Positions 1 to 12,115 of a stretch of DNA of 64,000 nucleotides are shown here, one piece after another; position 1 is the first letter of the stretch; the number at the start of each line of letters is the position of its first letter. Position numbers and translations under genes: made by a program. Where the stretch lies: assembly GCF_024166365.1 (NCBI RefSeq), contig NC_064826.1, positions 24,886,001-24,950,000 on the forward strand, in the 5' to 3' direction. The notes beneath the pieces are model-generated. The model ran no database searches. It saw nothing but the letters and a program-made list of their open reading frames with translations, and was not told where the DNA came from. The DNA is from Elephas maximus indicus. Lineage: Eukaryota; Chordata; Mammalia; Proboscidea; Elephantidae.

Positions 1-425
1 ATTTTCACTTGCCTCATATGCATGCGAAAGCTGGACAATGAATGAGAAAAACTGAAGAACTGATATTTTTGAATTACGGTGTTGGGGATGAATATCGAAT
101 ATACCACGAACTGTCAGAAGAACGAACAGATCTTCTTGGAAGAAGTACAGCTGGAATGCTCTTTGGAAATGAAGATAGTGAGGCTTCCTCCCATGGACTT
201 TGGACATTTTATAAGGAGGGAACAGTCCCTGGAGAAGGACATCATGGCTTGCAAAATAGAAGGTCACCAAAAAAAAGAGGAAGACCCTCAACAAGGTGGA
301 TTGACACAGTGGCTGCAACAATGGGCTCAAGCATAACGATTGTGAGGATGACGCAGGACGGGGCAGTGTTTCACTCTGTTGTACACAGAAATGCTGTGTG
401 TCAGAACTGACTCAATGGCACCTAA
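1..425 (+). mobile_element. RTE LINE, 3' end fragment, cut by window start
   Basis: This is the C-terminal part of the RTE reverse-transcriptase reading frame followed by its short 3' tail ending in (AAC)n. Recognisable in two frames are Cys-Gln-Lys-Asn-Glu-Gln and Ile-Arg-Arg-Glu-Gln-Ser-Leu-Glu-Lys-Asp-Ile-Met. Frameshifts break the frame, so it is dead. Confidence 0.88.
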
Positions 426-567
426 CAACAACAAAACAACCCCCACCCCATCTGCCTGAACAACTCCTACTAATACCTGAACTCCCTCCTGTTCTAACTC
501 ATGTCACCTGCTTACTCCTTTGATAACACGTGGCACCATCTGTAATTACTTATTTGTGAACATACTC

Positions 568-2020
568 ACTACTAATTTTTTTTTATTGTGCTTTAAGTGC
601 AAGTTTACAAATCAAGTCAGTCCCTCACAGAAAAACATATACACCTTGCTACATACTCTGAATTGCTCTCCCCATAATGATAGCCCGCTCCCTCCCTCCA
701 CTCTCTCTGTTTGTGTCAATTTCGCCAGCTTCTTATGTCCTCTATTCTTTCATCTCCACTCCAAGGAGGAGATGCCAACGTAGTCTCAAGTGTCCACCTG
801 ATCCAAGAAACTCACTCCTCACCAGCATCCCTCTCCAACCCATTGTCCTATCCAGTCCCTGTCTGAAGAGTTGGCTTTGGGAATGGTTCCTGTGCTGAGC
901 CAACAGAAGGTCTGGAGGCCATGACCACCAGGGTCCTTCTAGTCTCAGTCAGACCATTAAGTCTGGTCTTTTTACGAGATTTCGGGGTCTGCATTCCCAC
1001 TGTTCTCCTGCTCCCTCAGGGGTTCTCTGTTGTGTTCCTTGTCAGGGCAGTCATCGGTTGTAGCTGGGCACCATCTAGTTCTTCTAGTCTCAGGCTGATG
1101 TAGTCTCTGGTTTATGTGGCCCTTTCTGTCTCTTGGGCTCATAATTACTTTGTGTCCTTGGTATTCTTCATTCTCCTTTGATCCAGGTGGGTTGAGACCA
1201 ATTGATGTGAAAGATGGCCGCTGGCTAGCATTTAAGACCTCAGATGCCACTTTCCAAAGTGGGATGCAGAATGTTTTCTTAAAAGATTTTTTATGCCAAT
1301 TGACCTAAACGTCACCTGAAACCATGGTCCCCAAATCCCCGCCCCTGCTATGCTGGCCTTTGAAGCATTCAGTTTATTCAGGAAACTTCTTTGCTTTTGG
1401 TTTAGTCCAGTTGTGCTGACCTCACCTATATTGTGTGTTGTCTTTCCCTTCACCCAAAGTGGTTCTTATCTACTATCTAATTAGTGAATACCCCTCTCCC
1501 ACCCTCCCTCCCTCCCCCATCCCATAACCATCAAAGACTATTTTCTTCTCTGTTTAAACTATTTCTTGAGTCTTATACAATATTTATCCTTTTGCAACTG
1601 ACTAATTTCACTCAGCATAATGCCTTTCAGATTCCTCCATGTTATGAAATGTTTCATGGATTCATCACTGTTCTTTATTGATGTGTAGTATTCCATTATG
1701 TGAATATACCATAATTTATTTATCCATTCATCTGTTGAAGGGCACCTTGGTTGCTTCTATCTTTTTGCTATTGTAAACAGTGCTGCAATGAACATGGGTG
1801 TGCATATATGAGTTCACGTAAAGGCTCTTATTTCTCTAGGATATATTCTAAGGAGTGGGATTGCTGGATTGTATTGTAATTCTATTTCTAGCTTTTTAAG
1901 AAAGCAAAAAATCGATTTCCAAAGTGGTTGTACTATTTTACATACTCACCAGCAGTGTAGAAGTGTTCCAATCTCCCCACAGCCTCTCCAATGTTTATTG
2001 TTTTGTGTTTTTTGGATTCT
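568..2020 (-). mobile_element. L1 LINE, 3' end, 5'-truncated
   Basis: This is closely similar to the L1 at 23.8-25.3 kb: same 3'UTR start (TTTATTGTGCTTTAAGTG), CT-rich stretch and ...ATTTATCCATTCATCTGTTG... block in antisense. It is broken by many stops. Short ORFs in it are not genes. Confidence 0.85.
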
Positions 2021-3956
2021 TACTAATAATTTTGATGAATGAATGAATGGATTCAAGATCTAATTCAAAAATCATCTGTATAAAATTTTTGCTAAATACC
2101 TTAGTAACTTCTTCCTCTGTGTAATGATGGTACCTTCTACATACAATTGTATTATACTCTACTTTCATAAACTCACTTGTTTACCTGTTTATTCTAACAA
2201 AATAAGAGTTCCTTGAAGGTTGAGCCTCTTTGTAACTGAAGACCGTTGGCATATAGTTTTGTGAATAGATGAATGTGTTTGAGAAAATGCCATTAGATTG
2301 GTTACCAGAACCATTTTGACCAAATAAGAAAATTTACATTACACAAATTATCAAATTTGGAAAGCGTACTTATTTATAATTCAGATAGCAGAGAGGTTTG
2401 TATTATTTGCTTATGTATATTTTTATATATACATATAAATAGTAACCACTAAGACAGTAATACCTTGAAACATAATAATTTTAGGATTATTGTTATAAAT
2501 TATCAATTATTGTTACAGCCTTGTGTCAATGCAACAGTTATCAATGGAATTTGTTCAATGTCAAGGCCAAGGTACTGCCCAAGCAGGGTTGAGGTGGAAG
2601 ATGGAAATACATCATTATTGAAAAAGTATTTTCTCTTTACCTATAACTTCCATTTTCTATTTTAACCACTACGTTAGGTAAAGAATTAGCTATTCAAAAT
2701 AGGCAAATACAAGGCTTTGAAACATTTCTGAAGAATTCTTTTTGTGAATTGATGACTGGCTTCCTAACTCCTTCACTTTCTTCAATTTATCAGATACTAT
2801 GATGCCAGTAAATAATTATGAGTTTCTCTAGAATACCTAATAATAAATTGTAGGAATACCAGGAACTCGATAAAAAAAAAAAAAAAAATTATAACAGGTA
2901 TTAATTTCAAGAAAATCATTTTTCACCTTTTTGCAAAATTGCCACCTAATAAAAGTCCCCTGTACTTTATTAAATTAGAAGGAGATATTAAAACTACAGA
3001 AAAGCAGACTTTCTTTTTTTAACAATAAAAACAGAGGACTGTGATTAAGGAAAGTTGTTAATATTTTTCTCCGTTATGGATATTAACATTTAGTCTTGCC
3101 TAAAAACTTTTTTTTTTAAACATTTACTTAGATATAATTTGCAATGAAACATTTAAGATATATTTGCTTTAGACTTCTTAAGAAAAGAATTACATCATTG
3201 GGCAACCAACTCTACCAGTTTGCTTAGGCCTGAGAATACAGGATTTCAGCACTAAAACCAGGACAAAACCAGGACAGTCCCAGGCAAACCAGGGGGTTGA
3301 TCATCTCAGGCCGATATAACATTATTACTATCATTTTTTTTTTCTATTTTTACGTAAGTAATATACTTGTTGAAAGAGTTTCTGGAATTTTATAAGAATG
3401 CCTGTCTACAGTACAGTTAAAGAGAGAAAGGTAGCTCATTTCTGTTTGAAGGGTTGACATTTTTATGTTTTATTTTCATCCCAAGATGATGATGATGATT
3501 TATTTATAACAGTTGTAAGGGTACGCGGCACTTCACAAACACATAAAAGACAACATTCCTGTGAGATTTTCTATTTAACTCAATACACAATATACCCTAT
3601 AAGAGTTCAAGAGCAAAGGAGGAGGTGGAAAAGAGTTGGAAAAAAATCAATGTTGGAAGGCTTAGTGAAAGAAATGTGTTCTAAACTTTCAAGAAGAGAT
3701 GTCAAGGAATAAAAGGGACTTTTTTCAAGGACTATTCTGGTTTTAAGCCTATTGAGAATTATACATGCATAAATAATAGGTAAACGAATTTCTGTATCTT
3801 TTTTTCTTGTTCTATCTTCCCAGTATTTTTTTTTTTTAATCATTTTGTAATGACCCACTTTAATCTTAATGTTTTCTGCCTTAAACTCTGTTTTCTCTGT
3901 GTTATATAGCTACACCCACTTCTCTGGTTAATATTTGCCAGGTACTTCCCTTACTT
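2021..3956. other. Gene-free stretch, nothing assigned
   Basis: AT-rich intergenic DNA with A/T homopolymers (2,872-2,888) and a short (GAT)n at 3,486-3,499. I see no gene, RNA or clear repeat family. Confidence 0.5.
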
Positions 3957-4121
3957 TGGAAATCCTCTGGTGTAGTGGTTAAGAGCTACAGCTGCTAACC
4001 AAAAGGTCAGCAGTTGGAATCCACCAGGCACTTCTTGGAAACTCTATGGGGCAGTTCTACTCTGCCATGTGGGATTGCTATGAGTCGGATTGGACTCAAT
4101 GGCAATGGGTTTGTTTTTGTT
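3957..4121 (+). mobile_element. AfroSINE-like SINE, short form
   Basis: It has the tRNA-derived head (GTGTAGTGGTTAAGAGC; B-box-like GTTGGAATCCACC), the GGGGCAGTTCTACTCTG body and a tail ending GGCAATGGGTTTG plus T-rich end. Confidence 0.9.
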
Positions 4122-4185
4122 TTCCTTACTTTAAAATTTATCATGAAACTATATTTTAGATGTGATTTTTAAAATAGCCAAATCC

Positions 4186-4344
4186 AAACCAAGTTCATTG
4201 CCATCAAGTCAATTCTGATTTACAGCGACCCTATAGGAAGAGTAGAACTGCCTCACAGGGTTTCTAATGAGTGGCTAGTGGATTCAAACCGCCAACCTTT
4301 TGGCTGGCATGCAAGCTCTTAACCACTAGCCACCAGGGCTCCTT
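4186..4344 (-). mobile_element. AfroSINE-like SINE, short form
   Basis: Full-length inverted copy about 65 bp from the preceding SINE, so the two 3' ends face each other. Diverged B box (GATTCAAACCGCC on this strand). Confidence 0.88.
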
Positions 4345-4949
4345 TAAAATAGCGTATACCTGGAAATAAGTGATCCAATCATAGAATTTCCATCTTTTAA
4401 TTCTCAAGTTTATTCCATATTACCCAGCCTTACTGTAATTCTTAAAGTTCTATTGTATTCATCTTACTTCATGTTTTTATGTTTTTTCTTTTTTCTTTAC
4501 TGCCTTCAATTGGATTGAACAAGTGTCTACTCCATTTTTGGCCTCTAAATTACTGGAAATTATACATCAGTTTCTGTCATTTTAGTGATTCCCCTTAAAT
4601 TTCTAATATGTGTGACTTAACCTGAGAAAGTCTAAATTTAATCAGTGTCTTTATATTCTCCTGTTGTAAGAAAAATAACTTTGATAACCCCTTTCATGTA
4701 ATTTATGTCTAATATTTTACTTTAGCCATGTTTCACACCACAACGATTAGTCATTTTTTACAGTAATTTTGACTTACGTTCATCACATATTTACCAAAAT
4801 CCATTTTACCATACATTTTTGAATCCTGCTCCTTCCTTCTGAGTACAGTACTTTTTTTTTTTTCCTAAAGGAAATCTTTGAATGGTAATTTAGGGGATGG
4901 AGGGTCTCTAAGTGGTTTTAAAGAACCCCTCTCTACCTCAAAATATCTT

Positions 4950-5880
4950 TGGGTGTTTTTTGTTTGTTTGTTTTTGTTTTTTCCCTACTCTCGTTCTTGA
5001 AGAACGTTTAGCAGGGTATAGAGTTCTAGATTGATAATTTTGTCTAAGCATTTTGAAGGTTTTTTTATTTTCATGTCTCGATTGTTGCTTTTTTCAGATA
5101 CATGCTGAAGTCCAATCAATCTCTGTCTCTGTCTCTGTGTCTGTCTCTGTCTCTGTCTCTCTCTCCTGGTTGTTGTTAGGATTTTTCTTGGTGCCTTTGG
5201 TGTTTAACAGTTTCAATTAGATGTGATTGGTGTGTTTTTATTTTTGTTTATCCTGGTTGGATATTACTTTGCCTCTTGAGTATGAAGATTCTTATTTTTC
5301 GTTAATCTGATTTAAAAAAGAAAAAAACCTTTTAATCATTATCCATCCGAATATTGCCCCTCTCCACTTCTATTTTTATAACTCATACTAATATGTATGT
5401 TGAATTTTCTCTTCCATCCTCCCTGTGTCTTAGTTTCTTCTTCATATGTTTAATCTTTCTATTTCTCTGGGCTACATTCTGGGAAAATTTACTAGCCAGT
5501 CAGATCAACATTATGTCTACAGCTTTATTTAATATACTGCTTGGCCTGTTCATTGTTATTTTTATTTCAAGAATCTCTTTTCTTTTTTAATTTCTGGGAG
5601 TTTTAAGTGATTATTTTTGGAATCAGCTTGTTTGCGCTGACAGTGGCTTTTTTTTTTTTTTCTTAAAGCTTCTGTTTCTTCCTTTACAGCTTTAACCATA
5701 CTAAGTATGCTTATTTTATTGTGTGTTTCAGATTGCTCTATTATATTTTGCTGGTAACTTCCTCCTGAATTTTTTGATACTTGGTTGTGATCTTATTTAT
5801 TCTGGAAGCATTTTACACAGCATCGATTTGGAAGCATCTCTTCAGAATATGTTTACTTTGTATAACTGTATGCCTACTTA
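4950..5880 (-). mobile_element. Possible old L1 (L1M-like) fragment
   Basis: Phrases such as GTATAGAGTTCTAGATTGATA and the following T-rich text resemble the antisense 3' part of old L1 subfamilies. A (TCTCTG)n simple repeat sits at 5,116-5,165. Family assignment is weak. Confidence 0.35.
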
Positions 5881-5960
5881 GTTTAGACGTGAAGATTTTA
5901 CAGGAGTAGATAAAATAGGTATGGCTAAAGAATGTAAAGCTTTGTCTTATTTTTAACATG

Positions 5961-6466
5961 TGTCTTGGATTGAATTTTATCCCCCCAAAATATCTGTCAG
6001 CTTGGCTGGGCCGTGAATCCCAGTATTGTCTGATTGTCCACCATTTTAAGTGATTTCCCTATGTGCTGTAAATCCTATCATTATGATGAAATGAGATGGA
6101 TTAGCTAGTGACAGTTATATTGATGAGATATATAAGATTAGATAGTGTCTTAAGCCAATCTCTTTGAGATATAATAGAGAGAACCAAGCAGAGAGACAGG
6201 GGAGCTTCATACTACCAAGAAATCAGTGCCTGGAGCAGAGCACATCCTTTGGACCTGGGGTTCCTGGGCTGAGATGCTCCCAGACCAAGGAAAGATTGAT
6301 GACAAGGAACTTCCTCCAGAGCCGACACAGAGAGAAAGCCTTCTCCTGGAACCGGTGCTCTGAATTTGGACTTGTAGTCTACTAGACTGTGAAAGAAAAA
6401 ATGTCTTTTTGTTAAAACCATCCACTTGTGGTATTTCTGTTATAGCAGCACTAGATGACCAAGACA
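5961..6466 (+). mobile_element. Solo LTR, MaLR/ERVL-like
   Basis: The 506-bp element starts TGTCTTGGATTGAATTTTAT and ends CCAAGACA, giving TG...CA termini and an 8-bp inverted end (TGTCTTGG/CCAAGACA). It is flanked by an exact 5-bp duplication ACATG (5,956-5,960 and 6,467-6,471). The start, with CCCCCCAAAAT, is typical of MaLR LTRs. No internal retroviral genes are present; short ORFs inside are fortuitous. Confidence 0.88.
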
Positions 6467-6471
6467 ACATG

Positions 6472-7011
6472 CCAAAATTATTTTATATATTTCCGAATTC
6501 ATATTTTGGGTTAAAAAAAGATCTAAATTAAATGCATTTCCAATTTATTAAAACAGGTATTTTGTTCTGCGTAATTCTATAGATGTGACATTGTAGAATG
6601 AAGTTTTACACAGAGACTTCCTTAACAAGATTAACAGCTGATATAGTCATCCTTAGCTGAGTGAATTTATTTTGTAGAGGATTGTTTTGCTCTGTTGAAT
6701 TTCCCAATAGATGTTCATCTCATTTTCTCATAATTTAATCTTTTAAGATCTTTACATGTGATGTTTTAGCATTATGTTAATTTACTTCTGCAGGCAATTT
6801 TTTTCTCCCTATAAAAATAACTCTACTCAGTTTCACTTTCAGGTGAAAGCGTAACATTTTTATTTTTAGTACATATGTTTCTGTAACTTATTTTATGTCA
6901 TCTATTATTTAGGAGTTTCCTTTAAGTTGTTTGATGTCAACTAACAACGGTGCCATAAAATAAATATGAGGAATTTTCATACAATGCATCAGTAAAATAA
7001 TGCTATTCTAC
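6472..7011. other. Gene-free stretch, nothing assigned
   Basis: AT-rich flank between the solo LTR and the next SINE. No feature recognised. Confidence 0.5.
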
Positions 7012-7224
7012 CAAAAGTTTCCTGAGTATGTTAACGGTTGATGCTGGGCTACTAAATTAAGAGTTGGCAGTTCAAACCCACCAAGTGGCACCATGGAACA
7101 AAAGGCCTGGCAATCTGCCTCCATAAAAATTACAGTCAATAAAATCCTATGGAGCAATTCTACCCTGCAACACATGGGACTGCCATGAGTCGGAATCAAC
7201 TCGACTGCAATGAGTTTGATTTAC
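7012..7224 (+). mobile_element. AfroSINE-like SINE, long form, diverged
   Basis: It carries the extra ~45-bp middle (CTGGCAATCTGCCTCCATAA) that the short form lacks, then the usual tail GTCGGAATCAACTCGACTGC. High divergence suggests an older subfamily. Confidence 0.82.
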
Positions 7225-8061
7225 TCTTTCAAAAATGACAGACATAAAAGACTCTGTATTTATCTCAGAGCTTTTTCATTAAGATAAAGGAAAAAGCTTT
7301 GATTGTATTTTCTCATATTTGAGAGATGAAAATTCACAGTGGAAAGTTAAATTTCTCGCCTAGCTGAGTAGAGAGTTTGAAAATGATTATTTAACTTCCT
7401 GGGCATCAAGAATGAAAAATTAGCGCTAAAACACATATAAAGGATTTTTTTTTAATGTATTAGTAGAACTGAAACAGCAATATTTGAGTCCAATGCATAA
7501 GTTTTGTCGTGTGTAATATTTCAGTTTTCTGTAGAGATTCTTCTTGGTGTAGAGCTTACCTGGCAGTTTCACTAATACATGTGTACTTACAGAAGCACTT
7601 TGAAGCTCAGTGGGAGATAATAGCTGAACACAGGAATTGGAAGTAAATGTGACTCCGTTCTCATTTTCAAAAATCTTTGTTTTTCATAGAGTTTACTTGA
7701 AATTTCACATAATCCCTGTGCAAGAACAACAGATTGCGAGAGCACAATCTAAGATTCCAGTTACCGAATAATAAAATAGCTTGCCTCTCTGTTTGAGAAG
7801 ATAGCCTTAATGCTATAAATCAAGGCACCAGTTTCTTGTAAACTGCAGGGAAGCCAGACAGCCTGGAACAATTTAACACCAAGAGAGGTGTGAATGTCCT
7901 CTATTTATCTTAATAAAGTGTTAACTTCAAACTATTTAAGTGCTTACGGTTTTATTTCAAAATAAAATTGCGCAGATCCAGCTATGGAAACTTAATTAAG
8001 TCACTTCTCATTCCTCAATGTCTTTCGTATGCCCTGCTATTTAACCCTAGTATATTAACAA
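7225..8061. other. Gene-free stretch, nothing assigned
   Basis: Unique-looking AT-rich DNA with no splice-flanked ORF or repeat family that I can name. Confidence 0.5.
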
Positions 8062-8231
8062 TGGAAACACTCATGGTAGTGGTTAAGTGCTAGGCTGCTA
8101 ACCAAAAGGTCGGCAGTTCAAATCTGGCAGGCGCTCCTTGGAAACTCTATGGGGCAGTTCTACTCTGTCCTATAGGGTCGCTATGAGTTGGAATTGACTC
8201 CACCACTGTGGGTTTGGTTTGGTTTTGGTTT
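8062..8231 (+). mobile_element. AfroSINE-like SINE, short form
   Basis: Well-preserved copy ending in a GGTTTGGTTTTGG tail. It is followed after about 13 bp by another SINE in the same orientation. Confidence 0.92.
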
Positions 8232-8244
8232 ATATAAACAACAG

Positions 8245-8411
8245 GAGCCCTGATGGCACAGTGGTTAGGAGCTCAGTGGCTAACCTAAAGGTCAGCAATT
8301 TGAATCCACCAACCACTTCTTGGGAACCTGATGGGGCAGTTCTATTCTGTCCTATAGGATCGCCGTGAGTTGGATTCAACTTAACGGCAATGGGTTTGGT
8401 TTTGGTTTTTT
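8245..8411 (+). mobile_element. AfroSINE-like SINE, short form
   Basis: Begins GGAGCCCTGATGGCACAGTG and ends in a T-rich tail. TATATAAACAACAGG before it and TATATAGGCAACAGG after it look like an imperfect target-site duplication. Confidence 0.92.
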
Positions 8412-8689
8412 ATATAGGCAACAGGTTCTCCAGAACCAATGAAATGAGTTGGTGAAATAAACTTCTGACCATAAACATAAAAAGCATGTTACCATACTGC
8501 CCAAGTTTTATAAATAATAACTTTGTAAAGAAATTAAATGATGCATTGCATTGGGCAAATCTGCTGCAAAAGACCTCTTTAAAATGTTGATAATAATAAT
8601 AATATCATTGTGTTTATCATGTAATAAAACCTGTTATTTCACTGCAGAGTTATAAATTGGCATAAATCATAGCAATTGAGCTTCGTTAT

Positions 8690-8822
8690 AAAGAGCACTG
8701 AATCCAGAGTAAAGTTTTTTGAGTTCAGACTTTGTCTCTACCATTTACTATCTAAGACTAATCTTGGGCTAGTTATAGAACCACTCTGTGCTTCAGTTTA
8801 CACATCTGTAAAATGGGAATCC
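8690..8822 (+). mobile_element. MIR SINE fragment
   Basis: Shows the MIR core order (AGAGCACTGAATCCAGAGT, then CTTCAGTTTACACATCTGTA and AAATGGGAAT). Old pan-mammalian SINE. Confidence 0.75.
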
Positions 8823-9157
8823 CCCACTCATCTGTCAATTTGTCATACTGTGGTGGCTTGTGTGTTGCTATGATGATGAAAGCTATGCCACCAGGATTTA
8901 AAATACCAAGAGGGTCACCCATAATGGACAGGCTTTGGTGGAGCTGACTTAGCTAGTTAAAATCAAACCAGGAAAAAAACAAAGTTTTACATTTAGATGT
9001 TAAAAAAAAAAAAAGTTACATCTAGATTGGAGGAATTTTGTTTAACAGAGATTCAGTGTTCTAGTAAATGGCAAGTTCAAAATCAATAACATGTTCTAGT
9101 TGCCTAAAACCACTATTAAACTTCAGATTGCATTCATAAATATGTAGTATCCTTATG

Positions 9158-9377
9158 CAGTACCTGGGTGGTAGAAATGCTTAAGCGCTGAGCTACTTAA
9201 CCAAAAGGTTACATTCCAAATCCACCTAGAGGTGCCTCGGAAGAAAGTCCTGCTGATCTAGTTCTGAAAGATCACAGCCATTGAAAACCCTAGGACTTGA
9301 GGTTCTGCTCTGAAATACATGGGGTCACCACGAGTCCTAATTGACTGACAGCATCTGGTTTCGTGTTTTTGGTTTCA
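9158..9377 (+). mobile_element. AfroSINE-like SINE, long form, diverged
   Basis: Head GGGTGGTAGAAATGCTTAAG, the AACCAAAAGGTT landmark, middle GATCACAGCCATTGAAAACC and degraded tail. About 220 bp. Confidence 0.75.
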
Positions 9378-10302
9378 GTCACAAAAAAAGGAAAAGAAAA
9401 GAAAAATGAAGAAGAACAAAGGAAAAGTTATGCCGGAATCTGAACAGGTCTAAGCATTCCTAGAATATCAGAAAACACCAGGGAGTGTAGTTTAAGGTAG
9501 GTGTTGACTAGCTGAAGTATGTGTGGAAGAAGCCAGGACAACTAGAGAATGGAAACCTTGGGAAAGGTGGAACAATTGAAGTGAACAAGGAAGTTTAGTC
9601 TAAAAAGGAGACACAAAAGTACAGGATAACTGTCTTCGGTATCTTGAACTCTACTGAGTCCTTTAAAGGAATTTTATCTTTTATTCTGTTACTTTTGAAA
9701 ACAGAAATCATTTTGAAGTGCTTAAACACCCACTATTTTAGCAAAATTTTCCTCTTTCTACTTGACATATCCACTGACATTTCTCAGAGCTCCTCGTCCC
9801 CATCCTCTCTATAGCATCTATCTTATTCTCCTAAAGCCCTCTTCTGCCTTTTCTTCACTACCCTGCAGCCTTGTACTCTCACCCTTCCTTTGCCTCCTCC
9901 TTCGAAGGTTCTCCTTTCAACTTTCACTCCCTAGACTAGGCGCTCAGGAAAGTTCTGTTTTCTCTAGGCTATATAGATATACGTATATATTTCTCTCTAT
10001 ATACATACCGTAACTATGCTCTCTCTACACTTGTAAATAAACAGCTGGAACTGTACTTAGCCTCTCTCTCTTTCATTCCCACGTATCATCTGTCATTTCT
10101 TTCTCAATGACTGCCACATTTATTTTCTTAGCCCTGTCTCTAGGTGTAACCATTCACAGCCAGGTAACTCAGAGTTTCTGTTATCACCGCAGTCATTCAG
10201 GCACAGCAATTTCTGGTAAAGATAAAGAAGGGAGGAATTAGGAGTGAAAAGGGAGAAGGCTCAGAGAGAGCCTCTGTCAAGCAGTATCAGAGATAAGATG
10301 TA
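9378..10302. other. Gene-free stretch, nothing assigned
   Basis: Contains an A-rich stretch after the SINE and a pyrimidine-rich block (9,760-10,100) with TATA-like dinucleotides. No gene seen. Confidence 0.45.
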
Positions 10303-10480
10303 GAAAACAACCAAAACCCAGTTGCCACTGAGTCAATTCAGATTCATGGCAACCCTGGGTGTATCAGAGTAGAACTGTGCTCCACAGGATTTTCAATGGC
10401 TGATTTTTTAGCAGTAGATCATGAGGACTTTCTCCTAAGATGCTTCTGAGTAGACTCAAACCTCCAACCTTTATGAGCAC
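10303..10480 (-). mobile_element. AfroSINE-like SINE, long form, partial
   Basis: Starts from the tail (AACCAAAACCCAGTTGCCAC). The variable middle is present, but the tRNA head is missing or degraded. Confidence 0.72.
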
Positions 10481-10660
10481 ATTGACCATTTTCACCCAGA
10501 AACTAGTGGCTAAAGGGAGAAATCCAGGATACTTATAAATGAGTAATGATATCAAAGTAAACTCTTTTTCTTAAGAAATTTTATATATATATAAAATCCC
10601 ATTTAAAATTAGAAGAAATATTTACCTTTTACATCTAAAGTAAGTAACCAAAAAAAAAAA

Positions 10661-10859
10661 AAACCAGTTGCTCGGGAGTCAATTCTGACTCATGGCAACC
10701 ACGTGTGTTGCAGAGTAGAACTGAGCTACATAGAATTTTCATGGCTGTAACCTTTCAGAAGCAGATTTCCAGACCTTTCTTCCCAGGCACCTCTGGGTGG
10801 GTTTGAACCACCAACCGTTTAGTTAGTAGCTGAGTACTTAACCATTTGCACCACCCTAG
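10661..10859 (-). mobile_element. AfroSINE-like SINE, long form
   Basis: Antisense copy with GCAGATTTCCAGACCTTTCTTC middle and a recognisable head (ACTTAACCATTTGCACCACC), followed by a T run. Confidence 0.82.
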
Positions 10860-11065
10860 TGTTTTTTTTTTTTTTAAGTCCACTCTAATATAATTATGCT
10901 TACAAATGTGAAAAGTGTGGGTTAAAAAAAATACTTTGTCCGTATGTGCCTATGTTCCAGGCAAGTAATTGACAAGCCAAAAAGAATTGCAGTAGGAAGA
11001 ATTGATGGCAGAATTTGCACAAACGGCATTTCCTGGGCCTCATACGCATTTGTTTCTTGGATTCA

Positions 11066-11490
11066 ATAGCCTCATATGCATTTGAAAGCCAGACAATGAA
11101 TGAGAAAGATAAAAGAAGAATTGATGCCTTTGAATTATGATGTTGATGAAGAATATCGAATATACCATGGACTGCCAGAAGAACAAACAAGTCTGTCTTA
11201 GAAGAAATATAGCCAGAGTGCTCCTTGGAAGCGAGGATGGCAAAACTTTGTCTCATGTACTTTGGACATGTTATCAGGAGGGACCAGTCTCTGGAGAAGG
11301 ACATCATGCTTGGCAAGGTAGAGGATCAGCGAAAAAGAGGAAAACCTTCATCAAGATGGACTGACACAGTGGCTGCAACAACAGGCTCAAATATAGCAAC
11401 CACTGTGAGGATGGCCCAGGGGGAGGCAGTGTTTTATTCTGCTGTGCAAAGGGTCGCTATGGGTTGGAACCCACTTAACAGCATCTAACA
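11066..11490 (+). mobile_element. RTE LINE, 3' end fragment
   Basis: Same segment as at the left edge of the window: C-terminal reading frame (Tyr-Phe-Gly-His-Val-Ile-Arg-Arg-Asp-Gln-Ser-Leu) and tail up to the AACAGCATCTAAC end. Frameshifted. ORFs on the opposite strand here are shadows. Confidence 0.88.
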
Positions 11491-11675
11491 AGCTCTGAGA
11501 AAGAAAGAACGCATGGTTAAAAAAAAAAAAGCTTGAGAAACATTGCATTTGCCTTCAAGTGTGCTCTGATTAGAGGTTGTTGGCACGGAGAAGCTGGAGG
11601 GAGGCCAAATAGAAGCTGAGGGTCTTATGTGATTGGTTTCAAGACAATATCTAGCTTTCTCTGTTTGGTCCTGAG

Positions 11676-11880
11676 TTGGTAAAACCCATTGCTGTAGAGT
11701 TAATTCTGAGGCATAATAACCCTATGTGTAAGGAGAACTGTTCCATAGGGTTTTCTTGGCTGTAATCTTTACAGAAGCAGATCGCCAGGCCTTTCTTCAG
11801 CAGTGCAGCTGGGTGGGTTCAAACCACCAACCTGTAAGTTAGAAGTCAAGTGCAAACTGTTTGAGCTACCCAGTGACCTC
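11676..11880 (-). mobile_element. AfroSINE-like SINE, long form
   Basis: Antisense copy with GTAATCTTTACAGAAGCAGA middle and degraded head. Confidence 0.8.
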
Positions 11881-12011
11881 CTGAGTTGGTAGTGGGGGCA
11901 AAAACATAACAAAGCTGGCAGTCATTAACTTGATTAAAGCCTGCCCATTCTGGATCAATTGTTACCGAAGCTGTGGTTTGGCCCCTGTTTATTGCTCTAA
12001 CTGCACTCTAA

Positions 12012-12115
12012 AGAGAGAAAACGTGGTCCAGGCCACACGCTAGGGAAACTCCCTTTACCCTGGATCAGGGAGGTGACCTCAGTAAGGGTAGTCTTACACT
12101 GAAACTTTAACATTT
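12012..12115 (-). mobile_element. MaLR-like LTR fragment
   Basis: GGCCACACGCTAGGGAAACT and GATCAGGGAGGTGACCTCAG match the inner part of the solo LTRs at 53.8 kb and 57.6 kb. Only about 100 bp is left. Confidence 0.65.

Noticed and set aside
6164..6470. ORFs on both strands inside the 6-kb solo LTR, with relatives at 53.7 and 57.7 kb
   Set aside because: They recur because the LTR recurs; there are no retroviral protein motifs.
10900..11316. 138-residue minus-strand ORF
   Set aside because: Antisense of an RTE 3' end; no independent evidence.
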